Part shown: positions 43,401-52,055 of the stretch, piece by piece
How positions within the stretch are numbered: position 1 is the stretch's first letter
Layout: each line of letters opens with the position of its first letter
Notes under the pieces: generated by a model
Database searches by the model: none
What the model was told of the DNA's origin: nothing
The model's input: only the letters and a program-made list of their open reading frames with translations
Program-made: the position numbers and the translations under genes
NCBI GenBank assembly: GCA_900544305.1
Contig: UQUV01000011.1
Coordinates: 6,766 to 70,765 of the forward strand
DNA length: 64,000 nt
Direction of reading: 5' to 3'
From: an uncultured Porphyromonadaceae bacterium
GTDB lineage: Bacteria > Bacteroidota > Bacteroidia > Bacteroidales > Muribaculaceae

Positions 43401-45616
43401 CTGAATGTTCCGTTGCCGTCGTTGTGGTAAAGTCCTGCGTTGTCCGCTACTGGTGCCACAAAATCGACGAGCCCGTCATTGTCGTAGTCGAAAAACTGCG
43501 GGTAGTAGTTACGGTAGAACGGGTTGTTGTCGCTTGAAGCGAGCCAGTTGGCCATCACGCTCACTGTCTGTCGCGATGTGGCTTGTGTGCCGTCGGAAGC
43601 GGTCATCGTGTGGATGATTTCTTTTGTTCCCGGCTTGTCCCATTGTATGGTCATCAGGCCTCTGCTGTCGCTCTTGATGTCGGCACCGTCGAGCTGCCAG
43701 CTGTGAGTCATTCCGTCGCTTACGGTGTAGTGGATGTCGAGGGTAAGCGCCGTCGATGTCTGCGTGGACAAGGTAAACTCGACAGGAATATAAGTGTGGC
43801 GGAAGCTGATTTCTTCGCTCCATGCTGAGCCTGCATGGTTCGGGTCGATGGTCTGAACGCTTACGTAGTAGGTTCCTGACGGCCATGAACGCAAATCCAA
43901 TGTTTTTTCCAGACTGCTTCCGGCGTTTCCGTCCATAAAGTTGCGCCGCGTGCCGTTGGCAAGGGCGTGGCCGTTTACCATATCACTGCCGCCCGGGGTG
44001 GAGCCGATGCGTACGGCATAGGTCAGGTCCTTTGAACTTGATTGAGAATCCGATGCCTCTCCCCACGAGATTTTCAGCTTGCCGGTAGCTGCGTTATAAT
44101 TCGCTGACGGACGTTGCGGGGCGTTGGGGGCAGTGTTGGCGGTCTGTACTCCTTCCTGAAAGTACACCTGTTGTCCGCCGTCGAAGAATCGGGAGATGAA
44201 TTTGTGAGAAACCCAAATCTCCACAATGCCGTCGCCGTCAATGTCCTCGGCTTCTACCGTATAGTTGGGAATATTGTCCTTTAGTCCGAAGATGTTTTCG
44301 TTCGTGGTGAATGAATACAGCTTTTCAGCTTCTCCGAGGGTGAAGCCCGCTCCGCCTCGGCGTACGAGAACGTTGATAATGTTGTATTGCTGCCAGTTTT
44401 CCGAATAGGATTCGTCCAATTCGAGTAACAGCAGGTCGTAGTAGCCGTCGTTGTCGATGTCGCGGCAAGTGGAATAGATATAGTTCTTTTCCACATAGTC
44501 CTCATGCGGGATAAAATTGCCGTTGCCGTCATTTTCGTAGAACAGCGTGTAGCTGGTGATGCCGTCGGTGTTGTAGGCACTGAAGGTGACGAGGATGTCT
44601 ACGTCGCCGTCGCGGTCGAAATCATAGCACCATACGGGCGAGTCGGCTGCAAGATTATCGATGAGGGCGGTTTCTTTAAACTCACCGCCACCCTGGTAGA
44701 TGAGCGTTTTGACCACACCCTGTTCGCCGCCGTAAATCACATAGTCGGACACTCCGTCGTCGTTGAGATCGCGCACACATGCCGCCCCTCCGACGGTCGA
44801 CACCACGTATTTCCCTTCCGGTGTTCCGTAGTAAAGTGTTCCGGTTGCGGCTTCTACGAGGTCGGCATATCCGTCGCCGTTCAGGTCAAGAGCCATATCG
44901 GGAAGTGTCGACGGTGTCGGGTCGGTGTTTGGTTCGAGTGCGGCACCGGTGAGAATCGACCACGGATTGTAGCCGAGTGTCTTGTTGACGGCTTCCGCTT
45001 CTTTCATTTCCATCCATGAGGCTGCATCGAAGTCGCCCTGATAGTCTTCATAGGCAACGAGGAGCATCGGTGTGGAAAGGAGCGACCCGTCGCGTGTGAA
45101 GTGGTGCAGCCGTGTGTAGGTGTTGGCTCCGTTGCGGATTTCTTCGGCGAGGTCTGTACGTCCGTCGCGGTTAATGTCGTAGTTGTTGAACAGCACCATG
45201 GACTTTACGTCATATTGGCCGGAACCGTTGCTGATGGCCGCCCATTGCAGGTTGCCGCTGAACTGTTCCGATGCAAAGACCCCGATATCGGGAATACCGT
45301 CGCCGTTCACATCGTCGATACCTGTCACATGGGCAAACTGAGGTCCATAGGTCTGGTGTGTTGAATTGAGTGCAGAAGTTGTGCCGTTGGGCGAAAATCC
45401 TTTGGAATAGCCGTAGTGGTAATAAAGTGTGGACTTGTTCATATCCTCACCTGTGGCATAACACGAAACAAATCCTTTTTCGCCGCTTCCGTCGAAGTCG
45501 TAGAAAGCTATCGCCTGCGGTAAAGGAATGTTGTACTGTTGTAAGCCCTCCGTCGCTGTAGCGCTGAAGGCATGGGCCATGATGACTGGCAATAAAAGTA
45601 AAGAATAGTGTTTCAT
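40460..45616 (-). CDS. Giant T9SS-secreted FG-GAP/fibronectin repeat protein
   Basis: 1718 residues. A signal peptide (cut near FSATATEG) is followed by two modules. Module 1 (about 30-500) has FG-GAP/VCBS repeats with Ca2+-type loops (DVNGDGIPDIG, DLNGDGYADLV, DFDRDGDVDIL, DIDNDGYYDLL), then a fibronectin III domain (about 505-620). Module 2 (about 690-1060) has a second set (DYDNDGLVDFV, DWNMDGKADVI, DFNNDGLVDFT, DFDNDGYYDLL), then a second fibronectin III (about 1080-1180). Ig-like domains, including a BIG2-type segment (about 1555-1630), and a type A T9SS sorting domain (last about 75 residues, LPTGLYILRVRMHDGNEALM) follow. It is exported through the T9SS and probably displayed on the surface; its ligand is unknown. 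Confidence 0.87.
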   Translation of the reverse strand: MKHYSLLLLPVIMAHAFSATATEGLQQYNIPLPQAIAFYDFDGSGEKGFVSCYATGEDMNKSTLYYHYGYSKGFSPNGTTSALNSTHQTYGPQFAHVTGIDDVNGDGIPDIGVFASEQFSGNLQWAAISNGSGQYDVKSMVLFNNYDINRDGRTDLAEEIRNGANTYTRLHHFTRDGSLLSTPMLLVAYEDYQGDFDAASWMEMKEAEAVNKTLGYNPWSILTGAALEPNTDPTPSTLPDMALDLNGDGYADLVEAATGTLYYGTPEGKYVVSTVGGAACVRDLNDDGVSDYVIYGGEQGVVKTLIYQGGGEFKETALIDNLAADSPVWCYDFDRDGDVDILVTFSAYNTDGITSYTLFYENDGNGNFIPHEDYVEKNYIYSTCRDIDNDGYYDLLLLELDESYSENWQQYNIINVLVRRGGAGFTLGEAEKLYSFTTNENIFGLKDNIPNYTVEAEDIDGDGIVEIWVSHKFISRFFDGGQQVYFQEGVQTANTAPNAPQRPSANYNAATGKLKISWGEASDSQSSSKDLTYAVRIGSTPGGSDMVNGHALANGTRRNFMDGNAGSSLEKTLDLRSWPSGTYYVSVQTIDPNHAGSAWSEEISFRHTYIPVEFTLSTQTSTALTLDIHYTVSDGMTHSWQLDGADIKSDSRGLMTIQWDKPGTKEIIHTMTASDGTQATSRQTVSVMANWLASSDNNPFYRNYYPQFFDYDNDGLVDFVAPVADNAGLYHNDGNGTFSKAKGIFNQGLSFSKCAWVDWNMDGKADVIYYDYTTQKHGLLLNNGNGNFTKQSNVNISVPELPIDIKADFNNDGLVDFTGYGLYRNDGDGTFTYIEATEHSDKFQRIVDWDADGLLDSYYLYSDRNNYTALTAYHNLGNMNFEKIDVPFETPVPRTEFAAPTLTDFDNDGYYDLLFWRGNGNIEVLKNEGNTKFVSAYTIQTGLTETASISYEGDYCNYSLFDLDNNGYEDVLITSYDANRQDSLSVYAVYVDSPGNYRQGFISDACKTTNAIIVKTLESGKAPVVSHSPDYPTDLTQNNTTVANTRPQPPTTVAARQTTNGLHIEWSAATDAETPTKKLRYNLSVKKKGATGANSYIISPLNGGSNATGPYAGMQVNSPDKSSTHPNCYHFIRATQFEIPVDRMPAGEYEIQVQTIDLWGETSDFSAPVTIKMETAPLISAPTILTAGQTALISYIGTRDESVEPVWDFDGADFVEGSSYGPYRVSWNNFGNKTVSVAVGNAQSSTVIGVTRWYDVGFAMPQEVYFNSEFTIALHDIPKTATLRWELSGENNEGEDLEINAVAGESSATARIVGHPELTNRRLTLYTTIDGNEQQRYLDFTVLPEIEAPTLQMVESNGNRNVVTWDTQSLPESCDEIIVYKEGSVLNDFTEIGRAGKSEGRFTDMTADNTVRSERYAIAMTLVGGETSRMSQPHQTVLLTINRGLVEGSYNLIWNPYQGRDIASYRILRGTAPDALQEIAVLAGSATSFIDRSPGSMQYYALELIPADNPQRQKANAQDMTAGGVRSNVVYAGNAANIDYVTDLRIVSLQGNTSITEDQPAAYLYAEILPLSADYQRVVWEVIEGSELAAVNSYGVVTALPNTTGGYATIKASTTDGSGTEATIQLWIDPKENSGMESTAADDIYLNAWPLPADNVLHLSASSEIEQLWLYNSSGTLVKGITQPGITQINTGGLPTGLYILRVRMHDGNEALMKVLKK

Positions 45617-45767
45617 GATGATATATATTGAAAATTGATTTGCAGAATTGGTAACCGGCCGTTTTCCGACTGTTCGGCAGATGAAAATTTTAAGGTGCAG
45701 CTACTCCCAAAAATATCAGTTTTATTATGAGGTAAAATTAAGGCTTTTTTCAGTCGGGAAATATAGA

Positions 45768-45775
45768 CAAATATA
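45768..45775 (-). promoter_or_regulatory. Putative promoter of the giant T9SS gene
   Basis: The minus strand reads TATATTTG. The implied leader is about 145 bases. The 351-bp gap 45617-45967 otherwise shows an AT-rich stretch and no gene that I can support. Confidence 0.4.
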
Positions 45776-45967
45776 GATAAAGCAGCAGAGACGGTATAAA
45801 ACAGTGATTTTTTTCAGTACGCCCTTTTTTATGGAATAAGCTGTAAATGATTGATTTGTAGTGTGTTCCTGTTTGTGTCGCTGAAGGCGTTGGCAGAACT
45901 GCTATGATGGAGGCTGAAGTGGGGGCTTGTTTCGGGGGAGGAGGTATGCCGATGTCGGCAGATGTGA

Positions 45968-46864
45968 TTATCCCATCACAAGTTTCAGGATTTCCTGATG
46001 GTCGGAAGGGGAAAACCAGTGCATGTCGGTGTCTTTGGCGTACCAGGTGAGCTGTTTTTTTGCGTAGACACGGGTGTTTTTCTGAATGCGTGCCACGGCG
46101 GTGTCGTAGTCCATCGTGCCGTCCATCCAGGCAAACAGTTCCTTATAGCCCACGGTGTTGAGCGAGTTGAGGTGTCGTTGCGGATAGAAACGCCGTGCTT
46201 CGTCGACGAGTCCGGCTTCTATCATTTTTTCCACGCGGCGGTTGATGCGGTCGAAGAGTTGTTCGCGCGGCAGGTTGAGTCCGATTTTCACAATGCGAAA
46301 AGGCCGCTGCTTCACGCTGTTGGTGCGCAGTTCCGAATAGGGGCGTCCTGCCTGTAGACAGATTTCTACGGCGTGGATGACACGTTTGTGGTTTTTCAGG
46401 TCGACTTGATTGTAATAAATGGGGTCGAGGCGGCGCAGCTCTTCGCGCATGGCCTCCGCTCCGTCGCGTTCGAAGCGTTCCACAACCTCGCGGCGGATTT
46501 CGTCGCTGATGGTGGGAATGTTGTCAATGCCCTTGCACACGGCGTCGACATACATCATCGAGCCGCCGCACATCACCACGTAGGGCGAACGGGCGAAAAG
46601 TTGGGGTAGCAGCTGCATCACGTCGTCCTCAAACTGGGCGGCACTGTAATACTCCTCCAAGCTGAGTGTGCCGACAAAATGGTGCTTCACCTCCGCCATC
46701 TGTTCGGCGGTGGGGGCTGCCGTTCCGATAGGGATGTCACGATAGAGCTGGCGCGAGTCGGCGGAAATGATTTCCGCATTCAGCTCCCGCGCCAGCCATA
46801 CCGCCGTGTCCGACTTGCCTACGCCGGTAGGTCCGGTGATGACGACAAGCGTATTCGTTGACAT
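45968..46864 (-). CDS. miaA: tRNA dimethylallyltransferase
   Basis: 298 residues. The P-loop GPTGVGKSDTAVWLA is at the N-terminus, followed by AEIISADSRQLYRDIPIGTA, PYVVMCGGSMMYVDAVCKGID and the C-terminal KNTRVYAKKQLTWY segment. It transfers a dimethylallyl group to A37 of tRNAs reading UNN codons, which would include the tRNA-Leu(TAA) in this window. It starts 25 bp after pepT and is probably cotranscribed. Confidence 0.96.
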   Translation of the reverse strand: MSTNTLVVITGPTGVGKSDTAVWLARELNAEIISADSRQLYRDIPIGTAAPTAEQMAEVKHHFVGTLSLEEYYSAAQFEDDVMQLLPQLFARSPYVVMCGGSMMYVDAVCKGIDNIPTISDEIRREVVERFERDGAEAMREELRRLDPIYYNQVDLKNHKRVIHAVEICLQAGRPYSELRTNSVKQRPFRIVKIGLNLPREQLFDRINRRVEKMIEAGLVDEARRFYPQRHLNSLNTVGYKELFAWMDGTMDYDTAVARIQKNTRVYAKKQLTWYAKDTDMHWFSPSDHQEILKLVMG

Positions 46865-46889
46865 CTTTCTCTTATTGTTCAGTACGCTG

Positions 46890-48110
46890 TTAGCGTTGTT
46901 CTACAAGTTTGCAGATTTCCACAATCACTTTCGCAGCCTTTTCCATTGATGGGATGGGCACGAATTCATAACGGCCGTGGAAGTTCAGGCCGCCGGCGAA
47001 AATGTTAGGGCATGGCAGACCTTTGAACGAAAGCTGTGCACCGTCTGTTCCGCCACGGATTGGCTGTACTTTCGGAGTAACGTCGGCGTTCAGCATGGCC
47101 TGCTTTGCAATGTCGATGATATACATTACCGGTTCGATTTTCTCGCGCATGTTGAAATACTGGTCCTTGATTTCGATAGATGCGCAACCCGGATATTCGT
47201 GGTTGATTTTGCGGGTAAGGTGCTCCAGTTCCTTTTTGCGGCGTTGGAAGCGGTCGAGGTCGTGGTCGCGGATAATGTAGGTGAGGGTTGACTCTTCTAC
47301 GGTTCCTTCGAAACCAACGAGGTGATAGAAGCCTTCATAATCTTCGGTATGTTCCGGAGTTTCCCAGCGCGGAAGCATGATACTGAACTGGTTGGCGATG
47401 CGGATGGAGTTGATCATCTTGTGTTTCGCATAGCCCGGATGCACGTTGCGGCCCTTGAATGTAACCTTAGCTGCTGCGGCGTTGAAGTTTTCGTATTCCA
47501 GTTCGCCGATAGCACCGCCGTCCATCGTGTAGGCCCAGTCGGCAGCAAACTGCTTCACGTCGAATTTGTGTGCGCCCAGTCCGATTTCCTCGTCAGGGTT
47601 GAAACCGATACGGATGTCGCCGTGCTTGATTTCCGGATGCTGTTGCAGGTATTCCACTGCGGCAATGATTTCTGCAATACCGGCTTTGTCGTCAGCGCCA
47701 AGGAGTGTCTTTCCGTCGGTCACGATAAGTGCCTGTCCGGCGTATTCCTTCAGTTCCGGGAATTCGTTGGGCGAGAGCACTACGTTGTTTTCAGCATCGA
47801 GCACGATGTCGCCACCGTCGTAGTTCTCCACGATACGCGGGTTGACATGACGGCCTGACATGTCGGGCGACGTGTCGAGGTGGGCGATGAAGCCTACTGT
47901 CGGCACCTTCTTGTCGGTGTTGCCCGGCAGAGTGGCCATCAGGTAGCCGTTATCGTCGAGGGTAATGTTTTTCAGTCCCATTTCCTTCAACTCTTTTTCG
48001 AGAGCCTGGGCAAAAATCATCTGCCCCGGAGTGGACGGTGTAAGGTTGGTCAATTCGTCACTCTGAGTGTCGAACTTCACATACTTCAAAAATCTGTCAA
48101 CAACGTTCAT
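46890..48110 (-). CDS. pepT: Peptidase T (tripeptide aminopeptidase)
   Basis: 406 residues, M20 metallopeptidase. Zinc ligands and catalytic residues are visible in FIAHLDTSPDMSG, LLGADDKAGIAEI and PDEEIGLGAHKFD, with the distal His in FHGRYEFVPIPSM. It removes the N-terminal residue from tripeptides in the cytoplasm. It lies upstream of miaA in the same direction. Confidence 0.96.
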   Translation of the reverse strand: MNVVDRFLKYVKFDTQSDELTNLTPSTPGQMIFAQALEKELKEMGLKNITLDDNGYLMATLPGNTDKKVPTVGFIAHLDTSPDMSGRHVNPRIVENYDGGDIVLDAENNVVLSPNEFPELKEYAGQALIVTDGKTLLGADDKAGIAEIIAAVEYLQQHPEIKHGDIRIGFNPDEEIGLGAHKFDVKQFAADWAYTMDGGAIGELEYENFNAAAAKVTFKGRNVHPGYAKHKMINSIRIANQFSIMLPRWETPEHTEDYEGFYHLVGFEGTVEESTLTYIIRDHDLDRFQRRKKELEHLTRKINHEYPGCASIEIKDQYFNMREKIEPVMYIIDIAKQAMLNADVTPKVQPIRGGTDGAQLSFKGLPCPNIFAGGLNFHGRYEFVPIPSMEKAAKVIVEICKLVEQR

Positions 48111-48170
48111 ATTCCTATCGTTTTTGTTTCAATTTATTCTGTTTTTATTGGCTTTCCGCCAAACTTGATA

Positions 48171-48178
48171 CAAACTTA
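48171..48178 (-). promoter_or_regulatory. Putative promoter of pepT-miaA
   Basis: The minus strand reads TAAGTTTG, fitting TAnnTTTG, about 60 bp before the pepT ATG. The rest of the 312-bp gap to 48423 is AT-rich and shows no gene; the divergent promoter for 48423 could not be pinned down. Confidence 0.5.
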
Positions 48179-48422
48179 CACAAAATTGCCGTCATTTGCG
48201 AAAAAAAATGAAATAAACGTGCGGAAATACGACGGAAATTTCATCGTGGTTGTCTGCTGTGAAAGAAAAGGTAGTATATCGGTAATAATATCTGCCTGTT
48301 GAGTAGCATGTAATCACTATAATTTTAAAAAAATATACCAATTTTTAGGTATTTATTGGGCAATGTAAAAGGCGTTATTTTGCAGCACATAAAAACAACA
48401 AGTTAAATTAAAAATAGAAATT

Positions 48423-49373
48423 ATGAAGATTATTACTTTGTTTACGCTGTGTGCTTTGTCAGTTTTGAATGCTTATTCTGCAGAAAGTCAACGACTCTCG
48501 ATTGGCCATTATGAAGGAACAAATGATTCGGGAGAGAATGTCTACGATGCTTCGGCCCTGAATATGTCGCCGGTGGCATGGACTCATGTGCAGAGTGGTT
48601 CTCAGACAATATATGATGCACTGGAGTTGGGTGAGATGCAAAAATCGGAAATCACGTCTGTTCGTTTTAAATTTTATCATGGCGGTTATGCTGCCTATAG
48701 CGATTATACAACACGTTTGAGAGTATATCTGCAGGAGTTGGATGTTAATGAATTTCAAAAAAATGATTCCGGTGACTATCTATGGTTTAATGTAGATGAG
48801 AAATCACCGAATGCTGACATTGAATGGGAATGGACTTTTGATGATATAATTGCATCGGAGTGCTGTGACCGTGAAATTGTTTTGCCGTTGAGTGTCCCTT
48901 ATACTTATACTGGAAAACATTTGCTGGTTACGGTTGCACAGGACAATGCCGAAGGTGTGTATTTGGAAGGTTTCACAACGATGTTCTATTGGTGCGACAC
49001 AAAGCCTATGTATTGTACGGCCGTTTTTGGCAGTGACAGAGGCATAGGACTTTTTGATGCAATGAATACCAATCCTGTAATTTATCAGAGCAATTCCTTG
49101 ATGATGAAAAATGCTCCGGCCATTTCATTCGAATATACTCCGTCAGAATCTTCGTCTGTTTCGGCAGAAAAAGCAGACGTTTACAAAGTTGTCGGAAAGG
49201 CCGATGCTGCAACTGTATACCTGAACGAGCCCGCTGCTGTTAAGGTTTATAATATGGCAGGACAGCTGTTCTATAGCGGGAACATGTCAGCCGGCAATCA
49301 TGACATTGAACTGACAAAAGGGATTTACGTAATTTCCGTCGGCACTGATATGTCGAAGGTTGTTGTCCGTTAG
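48423..49373 (+). CDS. T9SS-secreted protein, paralogue of its downstream neighbour
   Basis: 316 residues: signal peptide (cut near NAYSAES), a beta-rich domain (about 22-240) and a type A T9SS sorting domain (about 255-316, VKVYNMAGQLFYSG ... GIYVISVGTDMSKVVVR). The beta domain is homologous to the N-terminal domain of the next gene: both share GxYxx.., QxIYxxxxLxxM, FKxxxGG and YTGxxLLVTV patterns. Function unknown. It lies 51 bp before its paralogue. Confidence 0.78.
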   Translation: MKIITLFTLCALSVLNAYSAESQRLSIGHYEGTNDSGENVYDASALNMSPVAWTHVQSGSQTIYDALELGEMQKSEITSVRFKFYHGGYAAYSDYTTRLRVYLQELDVNEFQKNDSGDYLWFNVDEKSPNADIEWEWTFDDIIASECCDREIVLPLSVPYTYTGKHLLVTVAQDNAEGVYLEGFTTMFYWCDTKPMYCTAVFGSDRGIGLFDAMNTNPVIYQSNSLMMKNAPAISFEYTPSESSSVSAEKADVYKVVGKADAATVYLNEPAAVKVYNMAGQLFYSGNMSAGNHDIELTKGIYVISVGTDMSKVVVR

Positions 49374-49424
49374 TCTGTTTGCCGTTTGACGATACGTTAT
49401 CGTTTACGGTTTCATTAATTTTCT

Positions 49425-51491
49425 ATGTATATGAAAATTTTCATACTGATTTTCTTATTTATACCGTTCATGCTGTCGGCTGGGAATTCAGTCTTGGTCG
49501 GAAATTTCGATGCTTCCGGCGAGGATGATGTCTATGCTGGCAATGAATGGAACAATGCGCCTGCTGTGTCTGCTTTTAGGTATAGCGGAACACAGATAAT
49601 CTACACTCCCGAACAACTGTCGGCCATGAAAGGAAAGCAGATAGAACGTCTGACATTCAAATATGTGAATGGCGGAAGCGACCGTTATGAAGGTAGGGTG
49701 ACGGTTTCATTAATGGAAATAGGCGTTTCAGAATTTTTAGAGGATCCTACGCTGAAACATATTAAGTGGATACGTTATGAAAACGGAGGCCCAACGGTTT
49801 CGAAAGATGTGATATTGGACGGAAGGGAAGGAACCGTGGAATTTGATTTTTCATCGGAACCTTATTACTACACTGGACAGTCTTTGCTGGTGACCGTTAC
49901 AGCCGAAGCAACCGCACAATCTCCGCTGTTGAAGTTTGTTCATAATGGAGATACGGAGAGCGAAAAATGGCGTGTGCTTACATACGGCAGTGACAGTGAA
50001 TCATTTGCTTCCGGTATAGAGAGTATGGGAAACAGCTATATCCATGATTCTTCCGTTGGAAGCCGTCTGGCGGCAGCTCCGGCCGTCTGCATCGATTATT
50101 CGGAGAAAACGGTCGAACAGGCATTCTCCGGAGGTGATGGGACGGAATCATTTCCCTATCTGATTTCTACGGTGGATGATGTGCGTGAACTTGACCGCTG
50201 GACAAATGAGGGGAAAACCCGTGGGATTTTCTTTCTGCTCACTACTGACTTGACTTTGCCGGAGAACGTGTATATCGGAACAAAATCAGATTTCTGTGGC
50301 GTGTTTGATGGAGGAAATCATTGTATTACCATTGATATAGCCACAACGTCGGGCTATGTTGCGTTGTTTGGAAGTGCAATAGGCGCGACAATCCGAAATC
50401 TTCAGGTTGACGGCAATGTTGAGGGAACCGGTTATGTGGCAGGTGTTGTCGCAAATCCGGCCAACGGTACGTTGGTGGAGAATGTTGTTAACTTCTGTGA
50501 TGTGACGGCCTATGGTAGTTCTTATGTGGCCGGAGTGGCGGCAAATATGGTGACACTCACAGGTAGTAAAGGTTGTCAGATTCTTCAATGTGCAAACTAT
50601 GGAACCATTACAGCGGAGAATTGTACCGTCGCCGGTGGTGTCGTTGGCTATTCCGGGCAGCAGGTAGGCAATGAAATCGGACGTGTGGCCAATTACGGCC
50701 TGATGGATGTCCATGGCTATAAAGTGGCCGGTGTGGTAGGCAACTCAATGTATGACGACGACATTCATGAGGCTTTGAATTTTGGTACGACAACCCATCG
50801 GGATATTTCCGGAACACTTGGCAGTCCACGTGCGCCGTATCGGAATTGCTTTTATAATTCACAATATTTTGATAGCAATTATAAATATCCGAATCAAATG
50901 AAGCTGGTTTCAGAAATGATTGGAAGCGGATTGAAAAATTCGGAGAGCGGACATGGATTAGGACAGGATTTTTGGGTGTTTGCCGAGCAATGTTTCCCAT
51001 TGTTGAAAGTGTGTGGCAGTGAAAACAGCGCAAGGTGCAAGCTCTATGCTGCACCGCTGATGCTGGCGGAAGGCAATACGCTGTCAAATGTCGATAAGCC
51101 ATTTGTGGCAGTTTCTTCACATGGGGTGAAATGGAATTCTCTGTATGGAAAAATACAAATTGACGATATGGGGAATGCCATACCGGTTGCGGTCGGAAAG
51201 GACATACTGAGGGCTTCTCTTGATGGATATGAGCGGATGATTGAAGTGACGGTTACCGATTGTTCATCTGTAATAGGACAAATGCAATCTTCGAATGAGG
51301 TTTTTGCCGGCGAAAATTGTTTGCTCTTTACAATAGTTGAAGAAGCCGGAATGGAGGTGCAGATATATGATTTGTCGGGTATTTGCCTGCGACAGTTGTC
51401 TTTGACGAAAGGAACTTATAGGGAGGCTTTTTTACCAGGGATATATATTGTGAAACTTAGTGATAAAGTGGTGAAGACGATGGTTCGCTAA
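49425..51491 (+). CDS. T9SS-secreted protein with GLUG/beta-helix region
   Basis: 688 residues: signal peptide, an N-terminal beta domain (about 20-225) homologous to the whole of the upstream protein, a right-handed helix region with GLUG-like repeats (about 230-470: GIFFLLTTDLTLPENVYIG, FCGVFDGGNHCITI, GYVAGVVANPANGTLVENV, CTVAGGVVGYSG), a further beta domain and a type A T9SS sorting domain at the end (GIYIVKLSDKVVKTMVR). An ATG six bases further in is equally possible as start. The pair looks like a tandem duplication in which the second copy gained a repeat region. Confidence 0.78.
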   Translation: MYMKIFILIFLFIPFMLSAGNSVLVGNFDASGEDDVYAGNEWNNAPAVSAFRYSGTQIIYTPEQLSAMKGKQIERLTFKYVNGGSDRYEGRVTVSLMEIGVSEFLEDPTLKHIKWIRYENGGPTVSKDVILDGREGTVEFDFSSEPYYYTGQSLLVTVTAEATAQSPLLKFVHNGDTESEKWRVLTYGSDSESFASGIESMGNSYIHDSSVGSRLAAAPAVCIDYSEKTVEQAFSGGDGTESFPYLISTVDDVRELDRWTNEGKTRGIFFLLTTDLTLPENVYIGTKSDFCGVFDGGNHCITIDIATTSGYVALFGSAIGATIRNLQVDGNVEGTGYVAGVVANPANGTLVENVVNFCDVTAYGSSYVAGVAANMVTLTGSKGCQILQCANYGTITAENCTVAGGVVGYSGQQVGNEIGRVANYGLMDVHGYKVAGVVGNSMYDDDIHEALNFGTTTHRDISGTLGSPRAPYRNCFYNSQYFDSNYKYPNQMKLVSEMIGSGLKNSESGHGLGQDFWVFAEQCFPLLKVCGSENSARCKLYAAPLMLAEGNTLSNVDKPFVAVSSHGVKWNSLYGKIQIDDMGNAIPVAVGKDILRASLDGYERMIEVTVTDCSSVIGQMQSSNEVFAGENCLLFTIVEEAGMEVQIYDLSGICLRQLSLTKGTYREAFLPGIYIVKLSDKVVKTMVR

Positions 51492-51510
51492 TTATTGTTG
51501 ATAAACAAGT

Positions 51511-51560
51511 CAACCCCAAAAACTTATGTTCAAGGCAGAACATGGGCTTTTGGGGTTGAT
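51511..51560 (+). terminator. Long terminator hairpin after the T9SS cargo pair
   Basis: The outer stem TCAACCCCAAAA / TTTTGGGGTTGA encloses an inner stem ATGTTC / GAACAT. The T-run after it is short. Confidence 0.7.
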
Positions 51561-51605
51561 TGCATATTTGTTCTTCATTTAGAGTATCGAAAAAAGAGCT
51601 TTTCG

Positions 51606-51613
51606 TACATTTG
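51606..51613 (+). promoter_or_regulatory. Putative -7 box of the Nudix gene
   Basis: TACATTTG matches the consensus and lies 22 bp before the start codon; there is no good -33 element. Confidence 0.45.
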
Positions 51614-51635
51614 CAAGGAAAAGAATGGAGAGACA

Positions 51636-52019
51636 ATGAAACGTATCGAAGTTGTGGCGGCGGTGATTAGCCGTGACGGAAAATATTTTGCTACGCAGCG
51701 TGGCTATGGTGAGTTTAAGGACTATTGGGAATTTCCCGGCGGGAAGATGGAGCCGGGGGAGAGCCGCGAGCAGGCGTTGAGACGGGAAATAATGGAAGAG
51801 TTGGATACGGAAATCCGCGTGGAGGATTTTTTGATGACTGTCGACTACGATTATCCGGCATTCCATCTGACCATGCACTGCTTTCTCTGTACCGTCGTCA
51901 GTGGCCGTTTGGAATTGAAGGAGCATGAGTCGGCCATGTGGCTTGTCCCGCAAGACCTCCGCACGGTCAACTGGCTCCCCGCCGACGAAGCTGTGGTGGA
52001 GAAACTTTCGTTGGAGTGA
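51636..52019 (+). CDS. Nudix hydrolase, MutT type
   Basis: 127 residues from the ATG at 51636; an upstream in-frame start would run through the preceding terminator. A complete Nudix box is present (GGKMEPGESREQALRREI, then MEEL). The length and C-terminus (WLPADEAVVEKL) fit MutT-type 8-oxo-dGTP or CTP pyrophosphohydrolases. It is followed 36 bp later by an alcohol dehydrogenase gene. Confidence 0.92.
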   Translation: MKRIEVVAAVISRDGKYFATQRGYGEFKDYWEFPGGKMEPGESREQALRREIMEELDTEIRVEDFLMTVDYDYPAFHLTMHCFLCTVVSGRLELKEHESAMWLVPQDLRTVNWLPADEAVVEKLSLE

Positions 52020-52055
52020 AAACGGATATTTTGTAACTTTGAAAAAAATCGAATT

